DNA of 64,000 nucleotides from Dicyema japonicum (GCA_011109175.1 RDEW01000007.1:1192295-1256294); one strand, 5' to 3'; numbered from the stretch's first letter, positions 45,440 through 57,562 are shown. The notes: a model not told the origin generated them from the sequence alone. Made by a program: numbers and translations.

Positions 45440-46049
45440 TCTAGCGTGGATTATTATTTTATATTCAATAAATAGTTAGCCAGATTAAAATTGGAGTAAA
45501 TTTTTAATAAAATAATTTAATAATAATTATTAATATTATCGTAGAATTAATCTTTATATCGGAATATAATAATTTATAAAAATAGAAAAAATTCTAATAT
45601 AGATTAAATTTTGATTTAAATGACAGTTATGACAGTATATGACAGCTGTCAAAAGTAACTTCTATAGCTCGGTAATCACTATGGCTCGCGACATATTATT
45701 ACCTCCTAAGATATTCAAAATACATGGACCATCACATAAGTCGCAAAAGAAGGGTCAATTTTAAAATGAAAATACTTTTCAAATCGACTGAAGTATATTC
45801 CGCCATCATAAATATGAAGAATACTTTTTTCGAAAATCGATAATATCTCTATTGAGTTATTTGAGATAGAGCTATACCTTTATCCAGTCAACGAAAACAA
45901 GAACACTTAGAATCAAACTTGAATTACTCGATTTAGAAACAAAACAAACAATCCATCAACCCCTAGAAAATTTTTTGCCCTTAGATTTAACTAAAGATTT
46001 TTCAGCCACCCTCCGATAAAACAAAGGCGATACATGACCACATCTCCAC
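45440..46049. other. AT-rich, nothing recognised
   Basis: No exon chain seen. TGACAG is repeated four times around 45620-45650. Confidence 0.35.
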
Positions 46050-47290
46050 TAAAGCAATCCAAAGACTGTTTTGGAACGATCTACTAGATGTTCCTTTTTT
46101 CTGGTGTATGATTTAGGGACTACTCTAGACAGAATAACAAGGAAAACGCTAGCATAATTACGTTCTGGACACGTCCGCCTAAAAGACGAATCGGGCTCTT
46201 GGCCCCCTCCAACGGACAACGCAATTGAAAAGACTTATATCTCTACATCCGTTTGAACTGGCTACACTTGAACGATATGCCCACCCCTAGCAGCGACGAT
46301 ATAGTTGTTCTTACATATGCTACGATATAATCATTGCATCAAGAGATCAGTATGTTCACACAGCTGTTGCCTTACAAGATATATTAGATCACTTTACTAG
46401 TTGGTTTATGAAGAACCTATTATACACAAGTACTGAAAATCATGGACAATGATATTTACTTCAAATAGAATACTAATTAACTCTCCACTGCTCTTACCCC
46501 TTAATGGAAATATAATTCACTCCAAAGAATATCTCAAGTTATTGGGTATCACCTCCGGCTCCTCCACTTAAGTTGAGGAAAGAGAAACCTTTTCGGATCC
46601 GGTCAGGCAATACACGGGACTCGAGTAATCTGAATCTAAAAATGTTTCTTAGGTATCGACAAAAAATTAGCAAAATAATCGACCAGATATTACGGGATAC
46701 GGATTTGAACTGCAGCTTATCTCGAAAGACACCACAACCATATAACCAACTGGAACTATATTTCTAATTACTTTACATATAACACATTTGTTTAAATTTT
46801 GTTAAGAAATAAGGCATGCTCTAAGGAACATATCATTTAATAAGTTCATATTGATTGCAAGCCCTCAGTTTTAGTTTTTTGAAATTTCTGTAGATTAGAC
46901 TGGGAAACATAGCTAACTCCGAAATTATATGCGGGGTTAATAAATTTAATTAAAAAGCAAACCTCAAGCTATTCATTAACCGTAACCTAATTAGATTAAT
47001 GGACATTTGATTCTATCGACACGGCATTGTATTATCTATATCGTTAATCCTCAGAGCGCACAAAAACTGATTATTCCTCGATCAGCGTATAAACACTATA
47101 ATATCACGCTCGACTCTGAAACTTGTTCCTTTATAAAGAAAAACACTAAGAGACTATCATTTGGTCATGCACGCGATAACATTTGTAGATTGAACTACAA
47201 TTACTCTTGTGAAAACCCCTGCAAATTGTGGTGAGATTCTGATAGTAGGAGGATGATTCGGTAATCATTATGTAACTCTTCTAGTCCATA
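46050..47290 (+). repeat. LINE-B piece plus duplication block A, copy 2
   Basis: From 46345 it matches 36153-37168. Upstream, 46180-46344 adds more LINE-B RT: decayed RRIGLLAPSNG (for LLPNGVPQG) and NDMPTPSSDDIVVLTYA-TI. This shows that block A is the 3' continuation of a LINE-B insertion, longer here than in copy 1. Confidence 0.8.
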
Positions 47291-47944
47291 ATTGGCTTCG
47301 TCTATTATTATTACCTCAGGGTCACTGTTCAAAGAGAAAGAAATAAAAGTTCTCAACTAAGAGATCCCAGACCAACAAGGAAAAGCACGAGTCTAGCAAA
47401 GTCGAGAATGCTGTGAATCTTTTCTTATCGGAAATGGCATCGGCTCAAACTTTCTGTATGATTGTAGATATTTTGAGAGTGAATCCTCGGTGTTTTTTTA
47501 ATAGAAAAAGTCTCGTTCTTCATAAGGATTTTAGATTCGACACAGAGCTTTTTTTACGTAGTAAACAGCGTGACAGAGGACTTTGTTGGTGATGTGACAA
47601 GCCTCCGCTTTGAGAGTTACAGTTCCAGCTTATCAAGAATTTGTTAGGCGGACTGAGTAGCTGATTGAATGCTTTTGTCTTTTGAGAGGACTGGACAGTT
47701 CTAATTGTAGGTTTGTGGCGTGTCCTTTATGTAGAGGTCGAAGAGCTATGGTGAAAATGGAGAGCCTTGTATTTTGTCTATTAAAAGCATCCAATAGTGG
47801 GACTGTAAGTATTCAGGCGTTTCAAAGTGGTCATCCATATCTAGCGTTAAAACGTTTCCGATTAAAAATTTAACGTAAAACCATTACACTCATCTATAAT
47901 TTGGGAACGTTTGTTAATCTTAGAGACGCTTATTGAAAATAATT
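47291..47944. other. Segment unique to the second duplication copy
   Basis: Lies between blocks A and B where copy 1 has the REL-type LINE. No protein family recognised in its open stretches. Either part of the ancestral segment lost from copy 1, or a later insertion. Confidence 0.4.
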
Positions 47945-49060
47945 AGTAAAAAACACAAAATTAAACAATTTTAATAAATTTTGATTAAGATAGATTTATT
48001 ATTATGCTTACGGTCAGTGATTGCGAAACAACTTAATCATTGAAATTTTTATAGAGTTATCAAACTCAAAGTATTTGTTATTTAGTTAACCGCAGCCTCA
48101 CTAACTTGTAGGAGCCCAGTTTACTAATTAGTCGATTATTATTAAGCACACCGCAAAACAACGTTAGTAAAGTTATCTCGCTTGTGCCATCCTCTCATGG
48201 AAGCGTCTTGTTAATCGTTTCCAGTTACCTCTGTTCCTCAATAAGTTCCTCAGGTGCTCAAGATCATCTGCCGACGTCAACCCTTTCCCAAATAAAGTTA
48301 GGTCTTGATGTAGAATGGTTGGTAGAGTAGTTCGTGATCTTCCCCGGAAAGTCGATCCCTGATGAGGAGCATAGTAGTGTTTCATTGCGAGATTAGCGGG
48401 AGTATTCATGTCCATTCTTTAGATGTGACCATATAAGCCGTCTGTTACTTCTTATTTTTCTGTTTGTTCTTATTTCTCTGTCCAATAAGAGGATATTGTA
48501 ATGGGAATAGAGATGTTTGTTTGAGATGTGCTTTAGCCTGGAAATTCTTAGAATTTATCTGAGCTACATTTTATGAATGGAGTTCAGACTTTCTATTTTA
48601 GGCATTGTGAGTTCCCATGTAGAAGAGTTTTACAGTAAAACCGGTTTTACAAACATATTGTATAATTTGATTTTTAAAGAAGCCGAAATTTGTTTAGCTG
48701 GTAACCATACGTTGTTTAGTTTTTTAAGAGCGAAAGCTAATATGATTTTCTTTGTAGTATGTTTTCTGTATCTCCTAAGAGAGTGGCAAGTTTCTTCGTA
48801 TGCCTCCATTTTTCCTCGTGTCGTTATTCGCATCGCCTTACTATAGTATATTTTGTTTTCACGGTGTTAATTTTTAGGAATGCTTTTTCAATTTTTTGGC
48901 CAATTTGTTGATAATACCTTTTAATTGGTGGTATTTTGCCGTTAAATCTATGTCATCTTCTGTTATTTGTCTGGGGATATTATTCCTGGTATCTCGTAGG
49001 GTCGCTTCCAGATATGCGATGAATAAGACCGGAGATAGGGCGTCTCCTTGGGGGGTGCCT
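47945..49060 (-). mobile_element. LINE-A-like 3' part in duplication block B, copy 2
   Basis: Matches 38155-39350. Minus strand reads STFRGRSRTTLPTILHQDLT, then GLTSADDLEHLRNLLRNRGN at the C-terminus, as in LINE-A. It is cut at 49060 where LINE-B begins. Confidence 0.85.
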
Positions 49061-50600
49061 GAATAAATATATGAAACATTGTATTCGAATCAGTCACATT
49101 CCTTATAAAAAGATTAACACACAAACGAAAATAAAGAGAAAGCCATCCAAATTTGCCCCGCTGATTTATTATCTCCCTAAAGATGTATCCAAAGCAATAT
49201 CAAATCAGAAAAAAACAAACTCATGTGGCCCAGACGGAATTCCTCTTATTCTGCTGAAACACTTGGGCCCAGAATCAATAAATGCATTAAAAATCATCTA
49301 CAACACATCGCTGAACATAAATACCATACCGATTTTATGGAAACTATCAAAAATTCGACCAATATTGAAGCCGGGAAGACCGAAGAACGATCCTGGCTCT
49401 TACAGACAGTTTCCCTTATATATGTTTTGTCGAGGATCCTGGAGAAACTGGTCCTAAAAGTTATTCGCCCTTCACTCCCACAACCTACATTCCAACATGG
49501 CTTCAAGGAAGGATTATCAACAACCTCCTTCCTAACAATATTAATGATGTTCATAGCTGAAGGACACAAGAACAAGCCAAAACAGGAAAAATCGGTCATA
49601 TGTACGATCGACATTCAAAAAGCTTTCGACTCTGTCTTAAGGAAGATCCTCATACGAAAAATATTTTTGACAAAAATTGATGCACCATTAAAGTTATGGT
49701 TAGCAAATTTCGTAAGTGGACGCCGAGGGAAAGTATCCGTCGGAAACAAGAGTTCCAGATCGGGATTATTACCCAATGGTGTACCCCAAGGATCTCCTCT
49801 GTCACCAATCCTTTTAAATTTGTTTTTGAGTGATCTCCCCGTATTTATGAATAATAATGACATGCTACTTTCTTATGCCGATGACATAGTTGTCGCATCT
49901 AGAGACGTAAATGTCGAACATGCTAAAGAAAGACTACAAGGAATACTAAATAAAATATTTGGATGGTTGTGCGAAAATCGATTAAATGCATGTTCCGAAA
50001 AGTCAGCAGTCACTCTATTTACTAAGAATAAAAAGATAGGAACGCAAACAATTGATGTCACGTTAAATGGAGTACCTTTACTACAAAAGAAATCGCAGAA
50101 GATACTGGGAGTAACTTTTGATACTTTCCTCTGCTTCTCAGCCCATGTGGAATCTATTTTATCAACCTGTGCAAAGAAGATCAATTTTGTAAAGGCCTTC
50201 CTTTAAAACTGTGGAGGAATTTATCCGCCAGGTATCGGGACCCTCTACAAGCAGTATGTCGAGCCAACAACAGGCTATGCATGTGCTGCATGGGGATCTA
50301 ACCTGTCGGCAACGAACCTAACAAAAATTCAAGAGATCCGTCAAGAGCAAAAAAATTACTAGAAAAATATACAGATAAAGATATTGTCCCCAGAGCACTT
50401 GAGTCTATCATAGAGGCAACTGGAGGCAATTTCAGAAGAGGAAAGGAAAAAGACCCCCGTCCGTATAGAAAATGCGTGGGATCACGGTCGGAGCATCGAG
50501 AAAAAATGGCCCGATTATTGAGAGATGCCGGGATCACCTGAATATTAGTTATTGGTTAAGACGGTGTTTCTTTGGCTTAAATAATAATAATAATAATAAT
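49061..50600 (+). mobile_element. 5'-truncated LINE-B, well-preserved RT
   Basis: Starts inside the RT domain and ends in an (AAT)n tail at 50579-50602. Two frames join after one lost C near 49407 (GSYR-(P)VSL). Seen: SCGPDGIPLILLKHLGPESI, LEKLVLKVIRPSLPQPTFQH, CTIDIQKAFDSV, LLPNGVPQGSPLSPILLNLF, the catalytic YADDIVVASRD, WLCENRLNACSEKSAVTLFT and KILGVTFD. The thumb continues after a stop at 50206. It replaces the end of block B in copy 2, so it inserted after the duplication or during a rearrangement. Confidence 0.9.
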
Positions 50601-50605
50601 AAGAA

Positions 50606-51225
50606 CCAAGAAATGCCCTTCAATTCTTTTTTCTTTTTGTTGGGTGTGAACCCTTTTGCAGACGACCCGGTTCCGCAGCGAGATGTTCACTGATGATGGC
50701 GTCACTCGTCAAACCAAAGCATACTAGATGCATGGAACTTTCAGCCGGAATTTACAGCAAGGAGATTCGAACTAAGGGCCATCAGGCCTTTTTCACGGAT
50801 CTCGTTACTCACGTCGATGTAATGCCAAAATCACTAAATATTTTGTAAATTCAAAATTATCAACCAAATCACACAAATTACGATTGATAAAGCCTTGTTT
50901 TTCAAATATTTTTGACAATCCGTGACTTATAAAAAATATTTATTGTTAATTAGAAATATTCAGAGATCAATCGATGAGGGAAAACCACAGTCATCCATGA
51001 TCACATTGTTACTTTACGTTGACTGAATCACAATGAATTGTAGAAACTTGGGAGACATTGGATAAACTAAGGTTTAAAAATAAAGTCGGATAGACTAATC
51101 AGACTTCAAATTCGCCTGCTCAAAAGGTTGTCATCCATAAACACGACCTTAGGTGGAACTGATTATTTGTTAGGTCCTTTGATGATAATTAGTAAATGAT
51201 AGTTGCGTTGGCCACGTGGTTTCAC
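50606..51225. repeat. Segmental duplication block C, copy 2
   Basis: Partner of 39626-40250. Contains the SINE at 50640-50815. Similarity stops at the CCACGTG, where copy 1 enters the 330-bp satellite. Confidence 0.85.
50640..50815 (-). mobile_element. SINE copy in block C, copy 2
   Basis: Core TGTTCACTGATGATGGCGTC and head box B-like TTCGAATCTCC on the minus strand; partner of 39695-39840. Confidence 0.7.
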
Positions 51226-51329
51226 TACGTAAATGCCTCTATCGCATCATGCTGGAAATAACTGATATCTTCTATCACGAATAAACTAAATAGCAAACTA
51301 AAGAAACATCAAACGAAAGTAAAAATCAG

Positions 51330-51870
51330 TGACAATCGCGGTTGTTGATTCTACATTCGTGGGGACGAGTGACCTTGTTAGAAATAAAGTGCCAGTTGGT
51401 TATATGGTTGTGGTGCTTTCGAGATAAGCTGCAGTTCAAATCCGTATCCCGTAATATCTGGCAGATTATTTTGCTAATTTTTTGTCGATTCCTAAGAATC
51501 ATTTTTGGATTCAGATTACTTGAGTCCCGTGTATTGCCCGACCGGATCCGAAAATGTTTCTCTCTCCTCAACTTCAGTGGAGGAGCCGGAGGTGATACCC
51601 AATAACTAGAGATATTCTTTGGAGCGAATTATATCTCCATTAAGGGGTAAGAGCAATGTAGAGTTAATTAGTATTCTATTTGAAGTAAATATCATTGTCC
51701 ATGATTTTCTGGACTTGTGTATAATAGGTCCCTCATAAACCAACTTGTAAAGTGATCTAATAAATCTTGTAAGGCAACAGCTGTGTGAACCTACTGATCT
51801 CTTGATGCGATGATTATATCGTAGCATATGTAAGAACAACTATATCGTCGCTGCTAGGGGTGGGCATAGT
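51330..51870 (-). repeat. Block A partial copy, inverted
   Basis: Reverse-complement match to 46260-46790 (and to 36153-36590 of copy 1). It includes LINE-B text (RTDQ-like region, LLLPLNGDIIRSKEY) and the shared QKISKIICQILRDTDLNCSL stretch. It ends at CCTAGCAGCGACGATATAG. Confidence 0.8.
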
Positions 51871-52001
51871 CAACTAGTTGTGGTTTTTACTTGTGCTTTG
51901 TCTGAATAAATTAATTTCCCCCGTCACATTCTTCCAACTGCAACGAAGGATTACACGTGTTTTACAATGAAAAAGTTGATTGCCACAACTAGTTGACTAT
52001 G
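51865..52001. repeat. Perfect 19-bp inverted repeat around a 99-bp loop
   Basis: CATAGTCAACTAGTTGTGG at 51865-51883 and its exact reverse complement at 51983-52001. No coding capacity. Could be a very small MITE or a hairpin-forming RNA. Confidence 0.8.
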
Positions 52002-52225
52002 TGATCCTGACACGTCTCAGCAGTGCCCCCAGGATTGTTCAGTGTTTCTTCTTATATTCCACACAAGCCCGTAATAGACTGGGAACTCCACGGCCACGTT
52101 TAGTTAGTTAAGCAACGGTCACGGTGTCACAGTCAGACGAGAAATCATATTAAAATTTTTGTTTAAATAATAAATTTTATTATTCTATTAATAAACTTTA
52201 TTTATTTAAATTATTAAAAGTATCC

Positions 52226-53342
52226 ATGAATCAACTACAAATGGTATTTTGGACACTTTTAATAGTACAAATAATAAAGTCTGGTTAGCTATTTCCTTAA
52301 AAAAACAAGATCTGAAGGTCTGCACCTCCAAATACATCCCGGAGATATTCATAAAGGATGTTATCTATCGACCGTTAGAATAAGTCTTTATCCTAGAATT
52401 GTAATACGGTGGAATCCAGCAGCACATTTTATTACGAAATTGAACATGCTTCAAAGCTGTGCCAAAGGACGATGTTTTCAAGACAATGGAGTCGCTGGCT
52501 TTGTGTGCAATGGGCTAATTTGGGTGCTATGCCAAAGTCAATGAAGGCTACCACAACTTCCTCAATGATAGGTCTTCTGTTATGTAATTTTTAGTGGTCT
52601 TACTAGAAAGTCTATTTTTGAAAATTTAATAATCGACAAAGTAAATTTTAATCGAATAAATTCTAATAATTACGTGTATTCTGGTATTTTAATTTGATTT
52701 TTAAGAAAATTGTTCAAATTTTAATTTTATTTCGAATAATTTTTCACCCGCCAATTTTCTTTATTTCTGCACGACCACTACGGCCAACTGTCAACAATCT
52801 TTGTAGACTCATGAATATTTGAATCTAAAGGTCCGGAATAAGCAATTTGGAGGCTAAACTGATCTTGTCCCTGGGACCAACAGCCAGTTCAAAAATTTTT
52901 AAAAGGTAATTTATAAAATTAACTCTTAGCGACTTTTCAGCTGTTTGCTCTAATTGTAGTACAAATAATTTTGTTGTTAATTGTTTTGTATATTGGTTTA
53001 CCGACGGAAATAAAATCCCAACATTTTATGGCGGGAAAATAAAGTTAAAGTTTAATTAATTTAAGTTACTCTTGTGGAAACTTTATTTGCAACACAAATC
53101 CTTGTTATAATTTACAACTTGTTAGACAAGACATTGAAATATCTTCAGAACTTCCTACTGTGGTAGGTTAGGAGATTATTTATTTTAGTTGTACTTTTAA
53201 TAAACCACCGTTTTCATCAAATTATGATTTTCAAGAAGATTTAACATATCCACTTAATTTTCTGAGTCTTATGGATAAATATGTCATTTCAATTGTAATT
53301 GTTCCTCTCGTATTGACATTCCTCTTTCTCTATAACGTTTAA
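52226..53342 (+). CDS. Novel single-pass membrane protein, ten exons
   Basis: Stitched by splice sites: nine GT-AG introns at 52284-52309, 52374-52396, 52572-52594, 52684-52705, 52803-52830, 52906-52929, 53044-53065, 53167-53188 and 53210-53235 (22-28 nt). The ATG at 52226 opens a signal-peptide-like N-terminus (MVFWTLLIVQIIKS). The body is Asn- and Cys-rich: SCAKGRCFQDNGVAGFVC, then CTTTTANCQQ, then VCSNCSTNNFVVNC, then YSCGNFICNTNPC, with NCS and NYS sequons. The C-terminus is a membrane span, YVISIVIVPLVLTFLFLYNV, ending at TAA 53342. One frame break lies near 52510-52522 (a T run; one extra base), after which about 299 aa results. AATAAA follows 3 nt after the stop. I do not recognise the family; likely a type I surface or ER protein. 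The later exons are the most certain. Confidence 0.65.
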
Positions 53343-53345
53343 ATT

Positions 53346-53351
53346 AATAAA
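53346..53351 (+). terminator. Polyadenylation signal of the membrane protein gene
   Basis: AATAAA begins 3 nt after the TAA stop at 53340-53342, implying a very short 3' untranslated region. Confidence 0.5.
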
Positions 53352-54419
53352 CTATCTTAAATAATCTCTTAAATTTATTCAAAAACGTAGAATATTACTT
53401 TTAACAACTTTAAAAAAATAATAACACCTCTTTCACGAGAGAAATGATAAGTCTGTATATAGGGGACACACACTTTTTTTAATGAAGTTATGCTAACTAA
53501 TGGTAGAGAGATTCAAGGAATTTTCTTTAACTTTTTTTCTTCTTTTTGTTGTATACGATTCCTCGTAGATGATCAGGTTCAGCAGCAAGGTATTCACTGA
53601 TGACGGCAACACTCGCCTCCTACAAGTTAGTGAGGCTAAAATAAAAAATATTTCTCAAAATAGACCAAATAACTTTTGTGTCTTTGGAAGGAATGTTTTA
53701 GCAAAAACAAAATTTAGAATAAACGACCATGATTTTAAAAATACTTGAGGCCGCCATTGACCTCAAACTATGGATCCAAATACACCATAACAAGATTCAC
53801 TCAAATAGCCCGCAGTGGTCATGGAGATCTCCTTTTCGTGTAGAAATCCGATGCCCTAGACGATTCAGGAATTCCAGCATCGCAGGCGAAAGGAAATTGT
53901 AGAAATCTGTTTTAAGTGGTTGACTCTGAGCACACGCTGTACATTCAGTACATACATGATGAATTATCGATCTTATAAATTTTCACACTGATGAGTTTCC
54001 CAGTGAAGATTCGCTTTATCGGAGACTACGCTCCATAGTCTCAATTCAATATACCGGAAAACTATTCATATGTTGGCTCTCATATTGGATCAAGAGTCAA
54101 TCCCTTCTCACGAAAGAAACGACCCGCTATCGCAGATCCAGATTCCTTGCGTCTGTGAAAAGATGGAAACCCGCTTAGTCTATTTAAATTTAAATGCAAA
54201 AGCAGCTCCAAGAAGAGTTCTGCCATGAAAAAGCTCAAAAAATGCAAAAGGCAGCAGAAGATTTTATTTGAGGTTCACCATAAGAGTGAGGAGTTTTATT
54301 TTTCGCAATTATTTAGGAAACCTATTTTGCAATTTTAAGGAAAAATAACCTCATAGGATGCACGAAGAGTAGCCTTATTTAAGAGTAGCATTACTATTGC
54401 ACAATAGATATATAGTCGG
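53352..54419. other. Intergenic with a SINE piece
   Basis: A minus-strand SINE tail and partial core lie at about 53520-53625 (TATTCACTGATGACGGC), ending at CTCG. 53790-53890 weakly resembles 2080-2170. Nothing else recognised. Confidence 0.4.
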
Positions 54420-54610
54420 ATGTCATAGTGGAATAAATTCCAGGACAATATTATGAGGTTACCGGTTCGAACCTCGCTGCTGTCTATTCGGTCGAAAGTT
54501 CCATACATCTACAATGCTTTGGGGTTGACGATTAATCAGTGTTTTATCACTCCAGAAGTGGATTGTCTGCTTGGACTCACACACAAACAAAAATAAAAAA
54601 AGCTAAGGAC
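54420..54610 (+). mobile_element. tRNA-derived SINE copy
   Basis: Plus strand: tRNA-like head with GTCATAGTGG and box B CGGTTCGAACC, then GCTGCTGTC, the core (GTTCCATACATCTACAATGC, TTTGGGGTTGACG) and the tail ACTCACACACAAACAAAAATAAAAAA. Confidence 0.8.
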
Positions 54611-54954
54611 ACTTTCAATGTCCTGGATATGCTTTGATTAATTAACATTACTGTTCTTACTTCTTCAAATAAAGTGTTTTCTTCCTAAGGTGAGGTTTAA
54701 GTAATAGAAACATTACCATTCTTTATCGGAAGGGCTGTCTTATATTATTAGTAGGGCGATTTTTGTCAATAAAGTCAAAAATTTACATGTCCTTTGAAAT
54801 TGTTTAAAACTTTAAAAAAATGTAGTTTTTAATCAAAAATATTATATTAATCAAAAGTTATAAAATCAAAAAAAGTTGAAATTTTTAGTAATTTATTTAT
54901 TTTTATTTATTTAAAACTAAAAATCACCGACAAAACAAAGGAGAGTAGAGGACG

Positions 54955-55745
54955 TCAGATGATCCTGGCCTCCTTGAGCAGCCGTCTCATCTTTTTAGGT
55001 GTTCCTCCCGAGTGACGACACATTTCCGGTGTGGACGACTTTTTGGGGTTTAGAGGTTTTGGCAGAGTTCCCATTTCTCAGAGTTCCTCGAACGGGTTGG
55101 TTTTAATCTCAAGGAAGAAGATCTTTGTAAGGTTTTTGTTACTGTCTCTTGGGAGGAGTTTATTTTCTTTAGGTTTGGTGTGGGATTTGCTTGTGTCCCA
55201 TGCCGCGCAGCAGTAGCTGATTGACGGAAGTATATATTGGTGGTAGAGATGATCTACTGTTGGGTGGAACCACCTCTTGTATTATCCAAGTAGCGTTTTT
55301 ACAAAGTTCAATTTTCGCTGGGAAGAGCAGATTATGTTTCTCACATGTTTGCTGAGGGTCATTAGTGGGTAATATGTGACCCCCAGTATTTTGGTTGAAT
55401 TTGTGGAAGAGATTGTTATTCCATTTAGGGTCAGTGGAGGCGCCGAGATAGTCAATCTTCTGTTGGAAGTAAAGATCATAGAGCACGACTTTTCAGGACT
55501 AGTTTGTAGTTGGTTCCTCATAAGCCAACAGTTCATGTTATCCAGTGAATCTATTAAGTGGGTACCCGCCGTGCGGATGCACTGATCTCTTGTTTCCAGG
55601 ATTAAGTCGTTGGTGTAAGCAAAGAATAGGGTATCGTCGCAACCGTAGGAAGGCATGTCGCTCATAAATAGGTTGAAGAGAATCGGAGAGAGGGGGATCC
55701 TTGCCGGACTCCGTTCGGCAGAAATTTAGTGACTGAAGATGTGGA
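54955..55745 (-). mobile_element. LINE-B fragment inside hAT-3
   Basis: Minus strand reads YTNDLILETRDQCIRTAGTH, MNCWLMRNQLQTSPEKSCSM and KILGVTYYPLMTLSKHV, the palm and thumb of LINE-B RT. The catalytic YADD is changed to YTND. Confidence 0.8.
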
Positions 55746-56771
55746 AATGATGATTACTATTTCTCTGTCCGTTTGGAAATAATGTCAAAATTTAATTTTT
55801 TTAGGTCAATAAAGTCAAAAATTTTATTAATTTTTTTATTTTTTTTTATTTTTTAATTTTTCGAGTTTATAAATTTAATACTAGCGTGGGATCAATTATC
55901 ATCATTCACTGTGATTCCTCGTCAATCAAGAATGACATTGAAAGATTAAGTCTGTTAGGAAATATCCTGATGAATTTTCTATCAACTCACAAGGAAATCT
56001 TTTTTAGAATTTATGTGGGACATTTGTAACTGCAAAAAAGAAATTTTTATTGAATCCCGTAGATCGCCTAAAAATCATATCAAATTCGCAGGTTTTTATT
56101 TTTATTACTATTTTACATGTTATTGCTACAAAACCCACTGATTTGCACATGAGTCGATAAAGTCACTAAGGCTTTATCGAATTGGATTTTCCCTTGCATA
56201 AGTTGAACAGTAAAAACTTACGATACTTGTTTGAGGCTATTGGACATCATCTTCCTTCTACTTACGTTTACGAAAAAGTGTAGAAAATTTATGCCAGAAG
56301 CAACTCGACAGAATTAAGCTATTTGAGGTTCTATTTGTATTTATATAGATCTGAAAAATTTTGTTTTGGTTGAGAAAACTGATATCCGGGGACAGAAATA
56401 TGTCAAGGAAATATGGTTAATATCTTGTCGTCATTGTCTTCTGCGGCTAACTTCTCGATTATCTGTCAGATAATTGACGATGTTCTAAGGGATTTTGCGA
56501 TAGATTGCGAAGACGGTGTTGAACACATTCAGAAATTGCATGTGGACGATTTATGTGGAATCGGGAAGTACTGGAATCAAGATTATTTGTCAATCAAGCA
56601 CTTTTTATCAAATAAATGGAAAAACAACATATTTCTACATATATATAACTATCTGTAAAAGTGTCCTCACACATCATTAAATGTTGAGAAAAGTTTTTCT
56701 TTATTGAAAAATTACTATCTAAAGACCGAAATTTTAAACCCGAAAACGTTTTGAATTACATTATTCCGTAT

Positions 56772-57215
56772 TTTAATAATAATAACATCAGAGACCACGG
56801 TTACACAAACTAACTAATCATTTGATCCCGCACGATCTAGCAGGGACCTCATCTTGGTCAGATGCTCCTCCCTCGACCCCACAAAAGCACGTATCGGTCG
56901 AGTGACTATCTTCGCAATCACGACGGCGCGTTCCATGGTTCATTCGTATCAAGGCTTCAAGAGGCATTGGTGGCTGGAACTATAGCGTTCCGTGATTTTG
57001 GAGGCTCTTTTTCGGCTAGCCTCGATCTTCAAGACATTTGTCCAAGAGATGAATGGGCCCCATATACCACATGCATAGGAGAGGCATGGTTCAATGAATT
57101 GTTTATATATGGTGCTCAAAACAGAATGATTTCTGTTCTTCCAGAAGCCTGTGAGGCATTTCAAAACATTAGTTTTTTTTCGCATTTTTAATGACGTTCT
57201 CAACATTGTGACTTA
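56772..57215 (-). mobile_element. LINE-B 3' end inside hAT-3
   Basis: Minus strand reads STIYKQFIEPCLSYACGIWG, then KIEASRKRASKITERY and EEHLTKMRSLLDRAGSND, with a trinucleotide tail at 56775-56787. 5'-truncated insertion. Confidence 0.75.
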
Positions 57216-57540
57216 TGATGTGGAAAGGGAAAATCAAAATAAATATTTTGATTTTTTTATATTAGAAATTTTTTTGTAGATAAATTTACCATAAAGTCAA
57301 AAAAGGTCAAAATTTTGAAATTTTAAAGTCAATTTTTAGGTCACAATTTCCGAATTATAAAGTCAATATAAAAATCGCCCTAATTATTAGATATCTTCTG
57401 AATTCAAATTTAACACAGGATTCAAACCAACAAAGTTTCTTAGAATCTGGCAATAGAACAAGCCACAATAAATTTATTATGTCAAGATTAATAAAATTTT
57501 TGTAAATATAATTTTATTGATTTTTAAATTTAAAATTTAT

Positions 57541-57562
57541 GGACCCCGTTGAGAAACGCTGG
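57541..57562. mobile_element. Possible right end of another hAT element
   Basis: GGACCCCGTTGAGAAACGCTG reads inward as CAGCGTTTCTCAACGGGGTC, a typical hAT terminal repeat. The left end was not found. Confidence 0.35.

Larger units (their letters stand above)
54752..57382 (+). mobile_element. hAT-3 element with perfect target duplications
   Basis: Both ends start TAGGGCGATTTTT (13-bp perfect terminal repeats at 54752 and, inverted, at 57382). They are flanked by identical 8-bp ATTATTAG (54744-54751 and 57383-57390). Transposase remnants on the plus strand run from 55880 to 56770: HVIATKPTDLHM, NLRYLFEAIGHHLPSTYVYE, LEKTDIRGQKYVKEIWL-like text, FSIICQIIDDVLRDFAIDCE and a hAT dimerisation-type end LNVEKSFSLLKNYYLKTEIL. 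Frame breaks throughout. Two LINE-B pieces lie inside. Confidence 0.9.
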
